Source of the DNA: ZC4RG30 sp965652645
GTDB lineage: Bacteria > Pseudomonadota > Gammaproteobacteria > Steroidobacterales > Steroidobacteraceae
Direction of reading: 5' to 3'
DNA: 64,000 nt
Assembly: GCA_965652645.1 (NCBI GenBank)
Contig: CBFGXE010000001.1
Location: 133,973 to 197,972, forward strand
In this document: positions 34,476 to 43,421 of the stretch, piece by piece
Numbering within the stretch: the stretch's first letter is position 1
Layout: each line of letters starts with the position of its first letter
Notes under the pieces: generated by a model
Database searches by the model: none
What the model saw: the letters and a program-made list of their open reading frames with translations, nothing else
Told to the model about the DNA's origin: nothing
Program-made: the position numbers and the translations under genes

Positions 34476-36346
34476 CCGGGTGGATTGCCCAGGATCCGCC
34501 GCCACCGGCAGCGACGATCCACGCCATGCTGGAGGCCATTGCACATCGCGGGCCGGATGACCAGGGAACCTATTACTTCCAGTCGCGGCAGGTTCCCCAC
34601 GAGGTGATGCTCGGCCACCGGCGACTGGCAATCATCGACCCGGACGGCGCGCGCCAGCCCATGCACGACGCCGAGACGGGCATCAGCATGGTCTTCAATG
34701 GCGAGATCTACAACTTCCGCACGCTGCGCGCCCGGCTGCTTGGCCACGGCTACCGGTTCACACGGGACTCGGACACCGAGGTGTTGTTGCGCGCCTACCA
34801 GCACTGGGGCGAGGAGGTGGTGCATCACCTGCGCGGCATGTTCGCCTTTGCCATCAGCGATCCGCGACGACGCAAGGTGCTGTTTGCCCGCGACCGGTTC
34901 GGAGAGAAGCCGCTGTTCCTCTGCCAGCGGGGACGCAACCTGTACTTCGCTTCAGAGATCAAGGCGCTGCTGCAGGTTCCGGGCATTGCCGCCTCCGTGG
35001 ACCAGCAGTCGGTGTGGGACTACCTGGCCTATCGCTACGTGCCGGCACCCGCAACCCTGTTCAAGGGCATCTTCAAGCTGATGCCGGGCACGCTGGCCGT
35101 CTGGGACGGGCATGGTCTGAGGCAGGAACGCTACTGGAGTTCACCCGATCGCATGCACCTGCCGGCCGCGGAGGAATCGGGCGATCCCGTGGAGGGGTTC
35201 ACGCGCCACCTCGAGGAGGCCGTGGCACTGCAGATGGTCAGCGACGTGCCCTTCGGCGCGTTCCTGTCCGGCGGGCTGGACTCCTCCACCATCGTGGCAC
35301 TGATGAGCCGCCACAACCCCAGCGTGATGACCTTCTCGGTGGGTTTCCGCGAAACCGCCTACAACGAGTTGCCCTATGCGGCGGAAGTCGCCCGGCAGTA
35401 CGAAACGCGGCACCATGAGCTCGTCATCACCCATGCCGAGGTCATTGACCGCCTCGCGGGCCTGGTCGGGCAGCGGGACGCGCCGGTGTCCGAACCCTCG
35501 GACATCGCCATGCACCTGCTGGCACGGGAGGCGGCGCGCAGCGTGAAGATGGTACTCACCGGCGAGGGCAGCGACGAGGTGCTCGGCGGTTACCCCAAGC
35601 ATGCCGCGGAAGGCTTCAGCCACACCTTCCAGAGGATTCCGGCGGTAATCCGCAATCGCCTGCTGGCGCCGCTGGCGCACGCCCTGCCTTACCGTTTCCG
35701 CCGCGTGAAGACCGCGATGACCAACTTCAACATCGAGGACTGGGCCGAGCGGCAGGTGCGCTGGTTCGGGGCCATGTCCAACACCGAGCGCGCCGCCCTC
35801 GCCGCCTGGCGGCCCATGCCCGTGCCGTCCCGGCAGGGTCCGCCGTTCGATGCCGATCCAGACGCCAGCCCGCTGCGCCGGATCCTCTACTTCGACCAGA
35901 CCAGCTGGCTGCCCGACAACCTGCTGGAACGTGCCGACCGCATGACCATGGGCGCCTCGCTGGAGAGCCGCGTGCCCTTCCTGGACCATGAGCTCATCGC
36001 CTTTGTATCCCGGCTGCCCGACCACTACCGGGTTCGTGGCCGCTGCGGCAAATGGATCCTGCGCGCCGCTGCGCGCAAGCTTCTGCCCGAACGCATCCTC
36101 ACGCGCCCCAAGGTCGGCTTCCGCGTCCCGGTGAACGAATGGTTCAGGGGACCCATGCGCGAGTACGTGCAGGAACACCTGCTCGGCGCCGGGTCGATGA
36201 CGAGGGATTATTTTGACCGGGCCTGCCTGCAGCGCCTGGTGAAAGAGCACCTGGACGGTGCGCAAAACCATGAGAAGCTGCTATGGACGCTGCTGAACCT
36301 CGAGATCTGGCATCGGCGCTACGCACCAGCGACGGCGATGCATTGA
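34463..36346 (+). CDS. asnB: Asparagine synthase-family glutamine amidotransferase
   Basis: The 627-residue enzyme starts MCGIAGWIAQ, so the processed N-terminus is the catalytic Cys2 of a class II glutaminase domain (HRGPDDQGTYYF, LGHRRLAIIDP, VFNGEIYNF). The C-terminal synthetase has the P-loop FGAFLSGGLDSS and LTGEGSDEVLGGY. In an exopolysaccharide operon such enzymes typically amidate a carboxyl of the polymer (for example a uronate) rather than make asparagine, as in exosortase-linked loci. The longer frame upstream of the Met has no family content. Confidence 0.92.
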   Translation: MCGIAGWIAQDPPPPAATIHAMLEAIAHRGPDDQGTYYFQSRQVPHEVMLGHRRLAIIDPDGARQPMHDAETGISMVFNGEIYNFRTLRARLLGHGYRFTRDSDTEVLLRAYQHWGEEVVHHLRGMFAFAISDPRRRKVLFARDRFGEKPLFLCQRGRNLYFASEIKALLQVPGIAASVDQQSVWDYLAYRYVPAPATLFKGIFKLMPGTLAVWDGHGLRQERYWSSPDRMHLPAAEESGDPVEGFTRHLEEAVALQMVSDVPFGAFLSGGLDSSTIVALMSRHNPSVMTFSVGFRETAYNELPYAAEVARQYETRHHELVITHAEVIDRLAGLVGQRDAPVSEPSDIAMHLLAREAARSVKMVLTGEGSDEVLGGYPKHAAEGFSHTFQRIPAVIRNRLLAPLAHALPYRFRRVKTAMTNFNIEDWAERQVRWFGAMSNTERAALAAWRPMPVPSRQGPPFDADPDASPLRRILYFDQTSWLPDNLLERADRMTMGASLESRVPFLDHELIAFVSRLPDHYRVRGRCGKWILRAAARKLLPERILTRPKVGFRVPVNEWFRGPMREYVQEHLLGAGSMTRDYFDRACLQRLVKEHLDGAQNHEKLLWTLLNLEIWHRRYAPATAMH

Positions 36347-38349
36347 CAGTGGCTGATGGCGCCACGGCCAGGCTGCTGCCTGCCAGCAACCTGCGCTGGT
36401 ACCTGAACCGCCTGCGCTGCATGCCGCCCGCGGAAATCCCCTTCCGGGTGCGTCGCGCACTGGCCGCACGCCTGGAAAGCCTGCTTGCGCCTACCCACGC
36501 CGTGCCGGCTCCCGACCTCAGCCGGCATGGACCGGCATGGATCAACGCGGCACCGCGCGTGGATCCGGCGCCCTACGTTGCCGCCGCCGAAAGAATCGCG
36601 CGGGGCCGCCTGGACATCTTCAGCCTGCGCGATGTGGACATGGGCGACCCGCCCCGCTGGAATACCGATCCGCGTACCGGCACGCAGGCGCCCATGGTTT
36701 TCGGCAAGCTGCTGGACTACCGCAACCCCGCCCTGGTGGGCGACATCAAGTACCTCTGGGAACCCAATCGTCACCTGCAGCTGGTCACTCTGGCCCAGGC
36801 CTGGGCGCTGACCCAGGATGGGCGACACCTGCAGGCATTGTTCTCGCAGCTTGGAAGCTGGATCAAGGCCTGCCCGTTCGGCATCGGCCCCAACTGGTCC
36901 AGCGCCCTGGAACCGGCGATCAGGCTGCTGAACTGGTCCGTGGCCTGGCAGCTGCTCGGCGGGCTGCACTCGCAGGCATTCGCCACGGCAGAGGGAGCCG
37001 CAATGCGCGACGCCTGGCTCACTGCCGTGCACCAGCATGCGACCTTCGTCCGCGGTTTCCATTCCTTCCACTCCTCCGCGAACAACCACCTGATCGGCGA
37101 GCTGGCTGGCGTGTTCGTCGCCGGAGTCACGTGGCCGCACTGGCCGGAGGCCGGCGACTGGGCACGTGATGCGCAGGATCTGCTGGTGCGCGAGGCCCTG
37201 CTGCAGAACGGGCGGGACGGCGTGAACCGCGAACAGGCCGTGTCCTACCAGCAGTTCGAACTGGACCTGCTGCTGCTGCCGTGGCTGGCCGGACGCGCTG
37301 CCAGCCTCCCGTTCCCGCCCGAATACACCGCGCGGCTGGAGTCGATGTTCGAATACCTGGCCTCACTGGTGGATGTCGGAGGAAACGTGCCGATGTTCGG
37401 TGACTCGGATGACGGGCGGGCCGTGCAGCTGTCACAGGAGGCGGATTTCTGCCCCTACCGTTCGCTGCTGGCCACCGGCACGGTGCTGTTCGGGCGCGCC
37501 GACTTCCGCACCTCCGTCGTGCAACTGGATGACAAGACCCGCTGGCTGTGTGGGAGCGACGCCGAATCCCGCTTCAACCAGGCCAGCCGCGGCGGATCGA
37601 TTCCCGCGCGACGGGCCTTCAATGAAGGTGGCTACTACATCCTGGGCTGCGATTTCGACACGCCGCAGGAAGTGAAGCTGGTAGTGGACGCCGGTCCGCT
37701 GGGTTACGGGCCACTGGCCGCCCATGGCCACGCCGACGCGCTTTCATTCACGTTGTCGCTGGGTGGCGTGGAAATGCTGGTGGATCCGGGCACCTGCACC
37801 TATCGCGCGGACAGCCCGTGGCGGGCCTATTTCCGCGGCACCTCCGCCCACAACACGCTGCGCATCGATGCACTGGACCAGTCCGAGCCCGGTGGCAGCT
37901 TCCTCTGGCTCACCAGGGCGGATGCAGGATGTACGCGCTGGTTCACCGGCGGCGCACTCGATGGCTTCGACGGTTGGCAGGACGGCTACATGCGGCTGGC
38001 CGACCCCGTGATGCACCGTCGTCGCCTGCTGCTGGAGAAGTCCCGCCGCCGCATCCTGGTGGAAGATCACCTTCAAATGAAGGGCACGCACCTGGTGGAA
38101 CTGTTCTTCCATTTTCCCGGGGACTGCCTCGTGCAACAGCACGGGGGCGAGGTCCGTGCGGAGAGGCAGCAGGAAGGCCTGCGGATGCAGCTTCCCGCTG
38201 GTGGGGAAACCCGCATCTGCCGCGGCCAGGAATTCCCTCCCCTGGGCTGGATCTCCCGCCGGTTCGACGATCGTCAGCCGGCGCCCGCAGTGGTGTGGTC
38301 AGCCCGCCTGGCCGGCGCCGCCATCCTGCGAACGATCATCCTGATCTGA
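36283..38349 (+). CDS. Heparinase II/III-family (alginate-lyase-like) protein
   Basis: This protein of up to 688 residues has WYLNRLRCMPPAEIPFRVRRAL near the start and the alpha/alpha toroid (NWSSALEPAIRLLNWSVAWQLL, HSSANNHLIGELAG). The beta-sandwich has GPLGYGPLAAHGHADALSF and VDPGTCTYRAD. These belong to the heparinase II/III family, which cleaves uronate-containing polysaccharides. No signal peptide is seen, which is common for operon members of this type. ATG 36283 overlaps asnB by 64 bases; TTG 36343 or GTG 36349 could be the real start. It ends the plus-strand eps operon. Confidence 0.85.
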   Translation: MDAAEPRDLASALRTSDGDALTVADGATARLLPASNLRWYLNRLRCMPPAEIPFRVRRALAARLESLLAPTHAVPAPDLSRHGPAWINAAPRVDPAPYVAAAERIARGRLDIFSLRDVDMGDPPRWNTDPRTGTQAPMVFGKLLDYRNPALVGDIKYLWEPNRHLQLVTLAQAWALTQDGRHLQALFSQLGSWIKACPFGIGPNWSSALEPAIRLLNWSVAWQLLGGLHSQAFATAEGAAMRDAWLTAVHQHATFVRGFHSFHSSANNHLIGELAGVFVAGVTWPHWPEAGDWARDAQDLLVREALLQNGRDGVNREQAVSYQQFELDLLLLPWLAGRAASLPFPPEYTARLESMFEYLASLVDVGGNVPMFGDSDDGRAVQLSQEADFCPYRSLLATGTVLFGRADFRTSVVQLDDKTRWLCGSDAESRFNQASRGGSIPARRAFNEGGYYILGCDFDTPQEVKLVVDAGPLGYGPLAAHGHADALSFTLSLGGVEMLVDPGTCTYRADSPWRAYFRGTSAHNTLRIDALDQSEPGGSFLWLTRADAGCTRWFTGGALDGFDGWQDGYMRLADPVMHRRRLLLEKSRRRILVEDHLQMKGTHLVELFFHFPGDCLVQQHGGEVRAERQQEGLRMQLPAGGETRICRGQEFPPLGWISRRFDDRQPAPAVVWSARLAGAAILRTIILI

Positions 38350-39609
38350 CTGGCCGATGGCGCCCGCAATGGCGGCAGCCGCATGGGCCGGGTGTTCCGG
38401 GGTATGGCGTACGCGCGGCTCGGCGGCATGACCGGGCCACAAGGTCGCATAGGCCTCCAGCAGGTGTGGCACCTGGTGACGCCACTGCAGGTGACCCAGC
38501 ACCCTGCGGCGGCCGAATTCGCCCATCTCGGTGCGCAGTTGCGGGTCGGCCAGCAGGGTGAGGATGTTGGCCGCGAAGTCCTGCACATCCCCGCACCGTG
38601 CATAGAGTGAAGCCCGCTGGGCGGAGTGGCGGCCCTCTCGCAGGTCGAACTGCACGATGGGCTTGCCCAGCGCCATGTATTCCATGATCTTGTTCATGGT
38701 CGACAGGTCGTTCATCACGCTGGGCTTGTCCGGGTTCACGCACACGTCGGCGGTGTTCAGGTACGCCAGCATGATGTCGTCGGGCACCCGGCCCGTGAAG
38801 GTGACGAAATCCGCGATGTCAAGGTCGACGGCCATACGGCGCAGCTCAGGCAGCGATGTACCGCCGCCGATGATGCCGAAGTGGATGTCGGTGCGGCCCT
38901 GGTCGCGCACGATGTGGTGCACGGCGCGCAGCAGGTCATCCACCCCCTCCTGCCTGCCCATCACGCCCAGGTAGCAGACCAGGAACGTCCGCCCCTGCTT
39001 CAGGGTGTCGTCGCGCGGCACCTGCCGCATGCGCTCCAGGCTCGGGCCGCTGCGCACGACAAACACCTTGTCCTGCGGCATGCCACCCCGTTCGATGGCG
39101 ATCTTCCGGTAGGACTCGTTGGTGGCAATGGAAACCTGGGCGGTGCGGAAACTCAGCCTCTCCAGCAGCACCAGCACCCGGTAGAGGAAGCCCTTGCGCC
39201 CGAACTTGGCCAGGTACAGCTCCGGGTTCAGGTCATGGTGGTCGAAGAGGAACTTCTTGCCGAACAGGCGATAGAACGCCCCGAGAAGGAAGAACAGGTC
39301 CGGCGGATTGCAGGCATGGATGACGTCGAATCCGCGTTTCCACCACACACGCAGGGACAGCAGGAAGCTCATCATCAGCGCCGTGCCGTACTCGCGCAGG
39401 TAGCCGAAGGCGCTGGCCCCTTCCACCGGCAGGTGGTAGCGGTGGATGTGCACGTCGTCGATGACCTCGTACGACTGGTCGTATCCCACGCCCTTGGGGC
39501 AGATCACCGATACCTGATAGCCGGCATCGCGCAGCGCGCAGGCCTCCTGCCAGACCCGCCGGTCGAAAGGCACCGGCAGGTTCTCGACCAGTATGAGCAC
39601 GCCCTTCAT
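38299..39609 (-). CDS. Glycosyltransferase family 4 protein
   Basis: The 436-residue GT-B enzyme begins MKGVLILVENLPVPFDRRVW, the signature of a common exopolysaccharide transferase group. It has DHHDLNPELYLAKFG, VCYLGVMGRQEGVDDLLRA and the donor site NKIMEYMALGKPIVQFDLREGR. The start 39609 is 35 bases after algD, so both form a minus-strand pair. The last 51 bases overlap the heparinase-family gene tail-to-tail, so the C-terminal residues (QSDQDDRSQDGGAGQAG) are probably not conserved. Confidence 0.88.
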   Translation of the reverse strand: MKGVLILVENLPVPFDRRVWQEACALRDAGYQVSVICPKGVGYDQSYEVIDDVHIHRYHLPVEGASAFGYLREYGTALMMSFLLSLRVWWKRGFDVIHACNPPDLFFLLGAFYRLFGKKFLFDHHDLNPELYLAKFGRKGFLYRVLVLLERLSFRTAQVSIATNESYRKIAIERGGMPQDKVFVVRSGPSLERMRQVPRDDTLKQGRTFLVCYLGVMGRQEGVDDLLRAVHHIVRDQGRTDIHFGIIGGGTSLPELRRMAVDLDIADFVTFTGRVPDDIMLAYLNTADVCVNPDKPSVMNDLSTMNKIMEYMALGKPIVQFDLREGRHSAQRASLYARCGDVQDFAANILTLLADPQLRTEMGEFGRRRVLGHLQWRHQVPHLLEAYATLWPGHAAEPRVRHTPEHPAHAAAAIAGAIGQSDQDDRSQDGGAGQAG

Positions 39610-39644
39610 CGGCTCACCGTCGAAGCTGGCAAGCGGCGCACGTC

Positions 39645-40958
39645 TCACCAGCACAGCCCTTCATACACGCCGACCACGGAACGCTGCGGGCTGATGCGCA
39701 CCAGGTCGATTACCGTCTGGTTGGCCGAGACCATGCGCGGCAGGTCGATGAATTCCTCTGCGGCATTGCCCACCACGATGGTGCCGGCATGTTCGACCAG
39801 CTCGTCCATCGAGTCGACCATCAGGCAGGAGAGGTGCGGGATGCGTTCCAGGATGTAGGCGCGGTTGGCGCCGGTAACCTTCGCCAGGTTCACGTTGCGG
39901 TCGTACACCCTGAGGTCGAAGCCCTTGCCCAGCAGGCGCTCCGCCATCTCGACCTGGGGACTGCCGCGCAGGTCGTCCGTGCCTGCCTTGAAGCTGATGC
40001 CCAGGATGCCGACCTTGCGTTTGCCAGCGGCCATCACCGCCTGCACGGCGCGCTCGATCTGCTCCTCGTTGCTCGGCAGCACCGCAGCCAGGATGGGTGT
40101 GCTCACGTCGGCCCTGCGGGCCGCATACACCAGCGCCTTCAGGTCCTTCGGCAGGCAGTAGCCGCCGAATGCAAAGCCGGGCTTGAGGTAGGCGGTGGAG
40201 ATGTTGAGCTTGCGATCCTTGCAGAAGATGTCCATCAGCTGGTGGGCATCCACGCCGAAAGCCTTGCAGACATTGCCCATCTCGTTGGCGAAGCCGATCT
40301 TCAGGGCGTGCCAGCTGTTGGCGGCGTACTTGACCAGCTCCGCGGTCTCCGGATCGGTGCGCACCAGCGGGCCAGGCAGGCCCGCGTACAGCACCGCCAG
40401 CGCATCGCCGCTGGCCCGGTTGATCTCCCCGATCACGGTCTTCGGAGGATCGTAGAAGTCGCGCACCGCGCTGCCCTCGCGCAGGAATTCCGGGTTCACG
40501 CAGACGCCGAAGTCCGCGCCTGCCTGCAGGCCGGAAGCGCGCTCCAGTACGGGAATCACGTGTTCGCGCGTAGTGCCGGGAGGCACCGTGCTGCGCACGG
40601 CGATGATGGGAGCACCGGGATGCTGGCGCAAGGCCGTGCCGATTTCCTCGCAGACCCGGCGCAGGTAGCCAAGGTCAACCGCCCCGGTATTGGCGGCGGG
40701 CGTGCCCACGCAGATGAGCACGATGTCCGACTGGCGCACGCCAGTGGCGAGGTCGGTGGTCGCCGTGAGCCGCCCGGCCTGCACCTGCTCCTCGAGGATC
40801 CCGCCGATGTCCGGCTCGACGATGGGCGAGCGTCCCTGGCGCACGAGTTCCACCTTGGTCGACTCGATGTCGATGCCGACGACATCGTGTCCGTTCTTCG
40901 CCAGACACCCCGCTACGACGGTTCCCACATACCCGAGACCAATGACGCTGACTTTCAT
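39645..40958 (-). CDS. algD: GDP-mannose 6-dehydrogenase-like UDP/GDP-sugar dehydrogenase (AlgD type)
   Basis: The 437-residue enzyme starts MKVSVIGLGYVGTVVAGCLA behind GGAG, with the dinucleotide-binding GLGYVG loop, the catalytic motif PGFAFGGYCLPKDLKAL with Cys268, and KAGTDDLRGSPQVEM. The length (437) and the position of the cysteine agree with the Pseudomonas GDP-mannose dehydrogenase AlgD, which makes GDP-mannuronate. Related UDP-glucose dehydrogenases use the same motifs, so the donor sugar is likely but not proven. It implies an acidic polymer. Confidence 0.85.
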   Translation of the reverse strand: MKVSVIGLGYVGTVVAGCLAKNGHDVVGIDIESTKVELVRQGRSPIVEPDIGGILEEQVQAGRLTATTDLATGVRQSDIVLICVGTPAANTGAVDLGYLRRVCEEIGTALRQHPGAPIIAVRSTVPPGTTREHVIPVLERASGLQAGADFGVCVNPEFLREGSAVRDFYDPPKTVIGEINRASGDALAVLYAGLPGPLVRTDPETAELVKYAANSWHALKIGFANEMGNVCKAFGVDAHQLMDIFCKDRKLNISTAYLKPGFAFGGYCLPKDLKALVYAARRADVSTPILAAVLPSNEEQIERAVQAVMAAGKRKVGILGISFKAGTDDLRGSPQVEMAERLLGKGFDLRVYDRNVNLAKVTGANRAYILERIPHLSCLMVDSMDELVEHAGTIVVGNAAEEFIDLPRMVSANQTVIDLVRISPQRSVVGVYEGLCW

Positions 40959-41163
40959 CGACGGATGCTCCTGCCACGTTGGACCTGCCTCGATGCTGTC
41001 GTGGTCATTCGCGGGCCATGCACTCGCGGGAGCCAATGCTGGTAGTCCGGAAGGACCAGCCGCCGCACGGCGACGGTGGACGGGTTGCGCATGCGCCGAT
41101 CGGACCTCGCAACGCATGCTCCCGCCGTGCATCCGCGCATGGCAGCGGCCCTACGCTGTGGCG

Positions 41164-42168
41164 GTGAATTCCACTGGTGCCCGCCTGACCCTGGCCGCCA
41201 CCGCCATCGCCGCAGCGCTGGCGGTGGGCGGGCATGCACTGGTCTCCGGCCCGCAGGCCTCGGCGGGAGAGTCCGGCGGCGCACGCCTGCTGTTCCGCTC
41301 CGGCTTCGAGGGAGAGCTGCGCATCAAGCCGCCCAGGGCCTGCTGGGGCACGGGGTGCTGGCAGGACATCGACGGCCGCGACGATGCCGCCCGCTTCGAC
41401 TGGCCCCCGCGGCTGCTCGGTGGCGGCGGGCGCTTCCTGATGATCACCTCCCCGGCGCGCATCACCCCGGACTCGATTGGCAGCTACATGTTCAACCGCG
41501 TGGAGGAAGTGACGGGTCCGGCCGGCACGCGCACCAAGGCGCTGTTCCAGATGATTTCCCGCAACCACAACGGCACCGACCCCATGGGTGAGTCGCCCGC
41601 CCAGAACCAGTTCCAGTTCCTGCCGCGCGATGACTTTCGCGAGCTGTATGTGAGTTACTGGATGAAGCTGCAGCCGGACCTTGTCGAGCGCATGAACGGC
41701 CTGAAGAACGGGCCGGGCGTACGCGGCGGCGGCACCTGGCGCGGCATATTCGCATTCAAGACCGGCGGGCGCCGGCCCGACGGCGAACCCGCGGACAACG
41801 GAGACTACCGCATCGAGGTGTACGTCTTTACCTATGGCGGCGGCAAGCCGTATTGGGGTGTGCTCGGTGACAACAATGCCGGTGGCAATGCGCCGCGCAG
41901 GAATGGCTTCAGCGTGGAGAACCGCAGTGTGCCGGTTCCCGCAGGTGAATGGTTCAAGTTCGAGATCTTCTGGCGGCGCAGCGCCGGGGACGACGGGCTG
42001 GTGTGGGTGGCGATTGACGGACAGACCATCGCGCGCCACCAGGGGCCGAACCTTGGCGCCCGGGAAATGCCGGTGAACCGCATCATGGCGCCGCTGCTCT
42101 ATTCGGGCAGCAGCATGCCAATCTACCAATGGGTGGATGACATTGAGGTCTGGAGCGGGCGGCCATGA
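41164..42168 (+). CDS. Exported paralogue of the riboswitch-controlled lectin/lyase-like lipoprotein
   Basis: This protein of about 334 residues has a Sec signal peptide (MNSTGARLTLAATAIAAALA, GTG start) without a clear lipobox. Its globular domain follows the 22982-24187 protein almost segment by segment: RLLFRSGFEGELR, ACWGTGCWQDIDG, GSYMFNRVEEVTG, LYVSYWMKLQPDLVE, GGGTWRGIFAFKTGG, GEWFKFEIFWRRSAG and PLLYSGSSMPIYQWVDDIEVW. The Pro-rich linker is missing. The start is uncertain: ATG 41116 is in frame but has no ribosome binding site. It overlaps the ATP-grasp gene by four bases (ATGA). No GEMM element precedes it. Confidence 0.78.
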   Translation: MNSTGARLTLAATAIAAALAVGGHALVSGPQASAGESGGARLLFRSGFEGELRIKPPRACWGTGCWQDIDGRDDAARFDWPPRLLGGGGRFLMITSPARITPDSIGSYMFNRVEEVTGPAGTRTKALFQMISRNHNGTDPMGESPAQNQFQFLPRDDFRELYVSYWMKLQPDLVERMNGLKNGPGVRGGGTWRGIFAFKTGGRRPDGEPADNGDYRIEVYVFTYGGGKPYWGVLGDNNAGGNAPRRNGFSVENRSVPVPAGEWFKFEIFWRRSAGDDGLVWVAIDGQTIARHQGPNLGAREMPVNRIMAPLLYSGSSMPIYQWVDDIEVWSGRP

Positions 42169-43421
42169 GCACCGCGCCCGGCGACAAGCTGGTCATCCTC
42201 GGCAGCGGCATCACCGCGCTGGCGGTGGCGCGCTGCGCGCACCGCCTGGGAATGCGGCCAGTCATATTCGACACCACAGCGGAACTTGCCGCGCATTCGT
42301 GCATCGTGGAAGCCGAGATCCATCCGGAACCATGGCGTGACAGCATCCTGTCCAGGCTGCTTCAACTGGGTGAAAAGGGCCGCAGCCTGCTGGTCTGCAC
42401 GGCCGATGCCTGGCTGCAGTTCCTCATCCTTCATCGCCCGCAGCTCGAATCCGCCTATGCACGGGCGCTGCACCCACCGAGCGAGGTGCTCTCGCTGTGC
42501 CTGGACAAGGGCAGGTTCGCCGACTGGTGCATGCAGAACGGACTGCCGGCACCGCGCCGGTTCCACCCGGATGATCCGGCGCAGGCCGGGGCCGCCGGGC
42601 TGCCCTTCCCGCTGATGGTGCGGCCGGCAGAAACGCTGCACTCGACGGCCGATTCAGGGGCCATCAAGGCAGTGGAAGTCCGTACCCGCGGGGAACTGGA
42701 CCGGCAACTGAAGCAGCTGACGCGGGCCAACCGGCAGGCGGTGCTGTGCGAGTCGTTGCTCGGGCGCCCCCTGGTCCAGCACTCGGTGGGCTTCGCCCGT
42801 CATGGCAGCCACATCCTCACGGTGGTGGCCCGCAAGCTGCGGCCACTGCCGGAGGCCTGCGGGCCGGGCACCCTGGTGGAAACGGCCGAAAACGCGGCAG
42901 TTGACGCCCTGGCCTGCCGGGTCGCCCTGCTGCTGGACTACCAGGGAATCGGCGAAGTCGAGATCCTCGAGGACACGCGTTCCGGCGAGCTTTTCCTGAT
43001 CGAGGTGAATCCCCGGCCATGGCTGCAGTTCGGCCTCGGGGCCGCCACCGGGCGCGACCTGCTGGGCCTGGTGACCCGCGACCGGCCGCATTGTGCTTCC
43101 ACCCGGACCCGCGCGCGCTGGCTTGACCTGCGTGCCGACCTCAGGACCTGCTTTCGTCGCCCGCAAGGACTCTTCCCCACGCGCAGGCTGGGGCTGTGGC
43201 AGTGGCTGCGATCCATTGCATCTGTGGACGTGTTTGCCCGCTGGTCAGTATCCGACCAGGGGCCCTTCTGGCACGAGATCCTCGATATGCTCAGAAGCAG
43301 GCGGCGTCGAAACGCAGCAGGTCCTGGAACGACTCCCGCTGGCGGATCAGGCTCACCGCCCCGTTCGCGATCATGGCGGCAGCCGGGCGCGGGTTGGAGA
43401 AGCTGGTCTGGTTCGGAATGA
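42165..43421 (+). CDS. ATP-grasp family carboxylate-amine ligase
   Basis: The protein of up to 418 residues starts with a Rossmann-like preATP-grasp segment (KLVILGSGITALAVARCAHRLG). ATP-grasp features follow: SLCLDKGRFADWCMQNGLPAPR, PLMVRPAETLHS and the metal-binding GIGEVEILEDTRSGELFLIEVNPRPWLQ. Such ligases activate a carboxylate with ATP and join it to an amine or thiol. The last 40 or so residues (RRRRNAAGPGTTPAGGSGSP...) overlap the decarboxylase gene and are low-complexity, so the original stop seems to have been lost near 43300. It is coupled to the exported protein upstream. The substrate is unknown. Confidence 0.8.
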   Translation: MSTAPGDKLVILGSGITALAVARCAHRLGMRPVIFDTTAELAAHSCIVEAEIHPEPWRDSILSRLLQLGEKGRSLLVCTADAWLQFLILHRPQLESAYARALHPPSEVLSLCLDKGRFADWCMQNGLPAPRRFHPDDPAQAGAAGLPFPLMVRPAETLHSTADSGAIKAVEVRTRGELDRQLKQLTRANRQAVLCESLLGRPLVQHSVGFARHGSHILTVVARKLRPLPEACGPGTLVETAENAAVDALACRVALLLDYQGIGEVEILEDTRSGELFLIEVNPRPWLQFGLGAATGRDLLGLVTRDRPHCASTRTRARWLDLRADLRTCFRRPQGLFPTRRLGLWQWLRSIASVDVFARWSVSDQGPFWHEILDMLRSRRRRNAAGPGTTPAGGSGSPPRSRSWRQPGAGWRSWSGSE

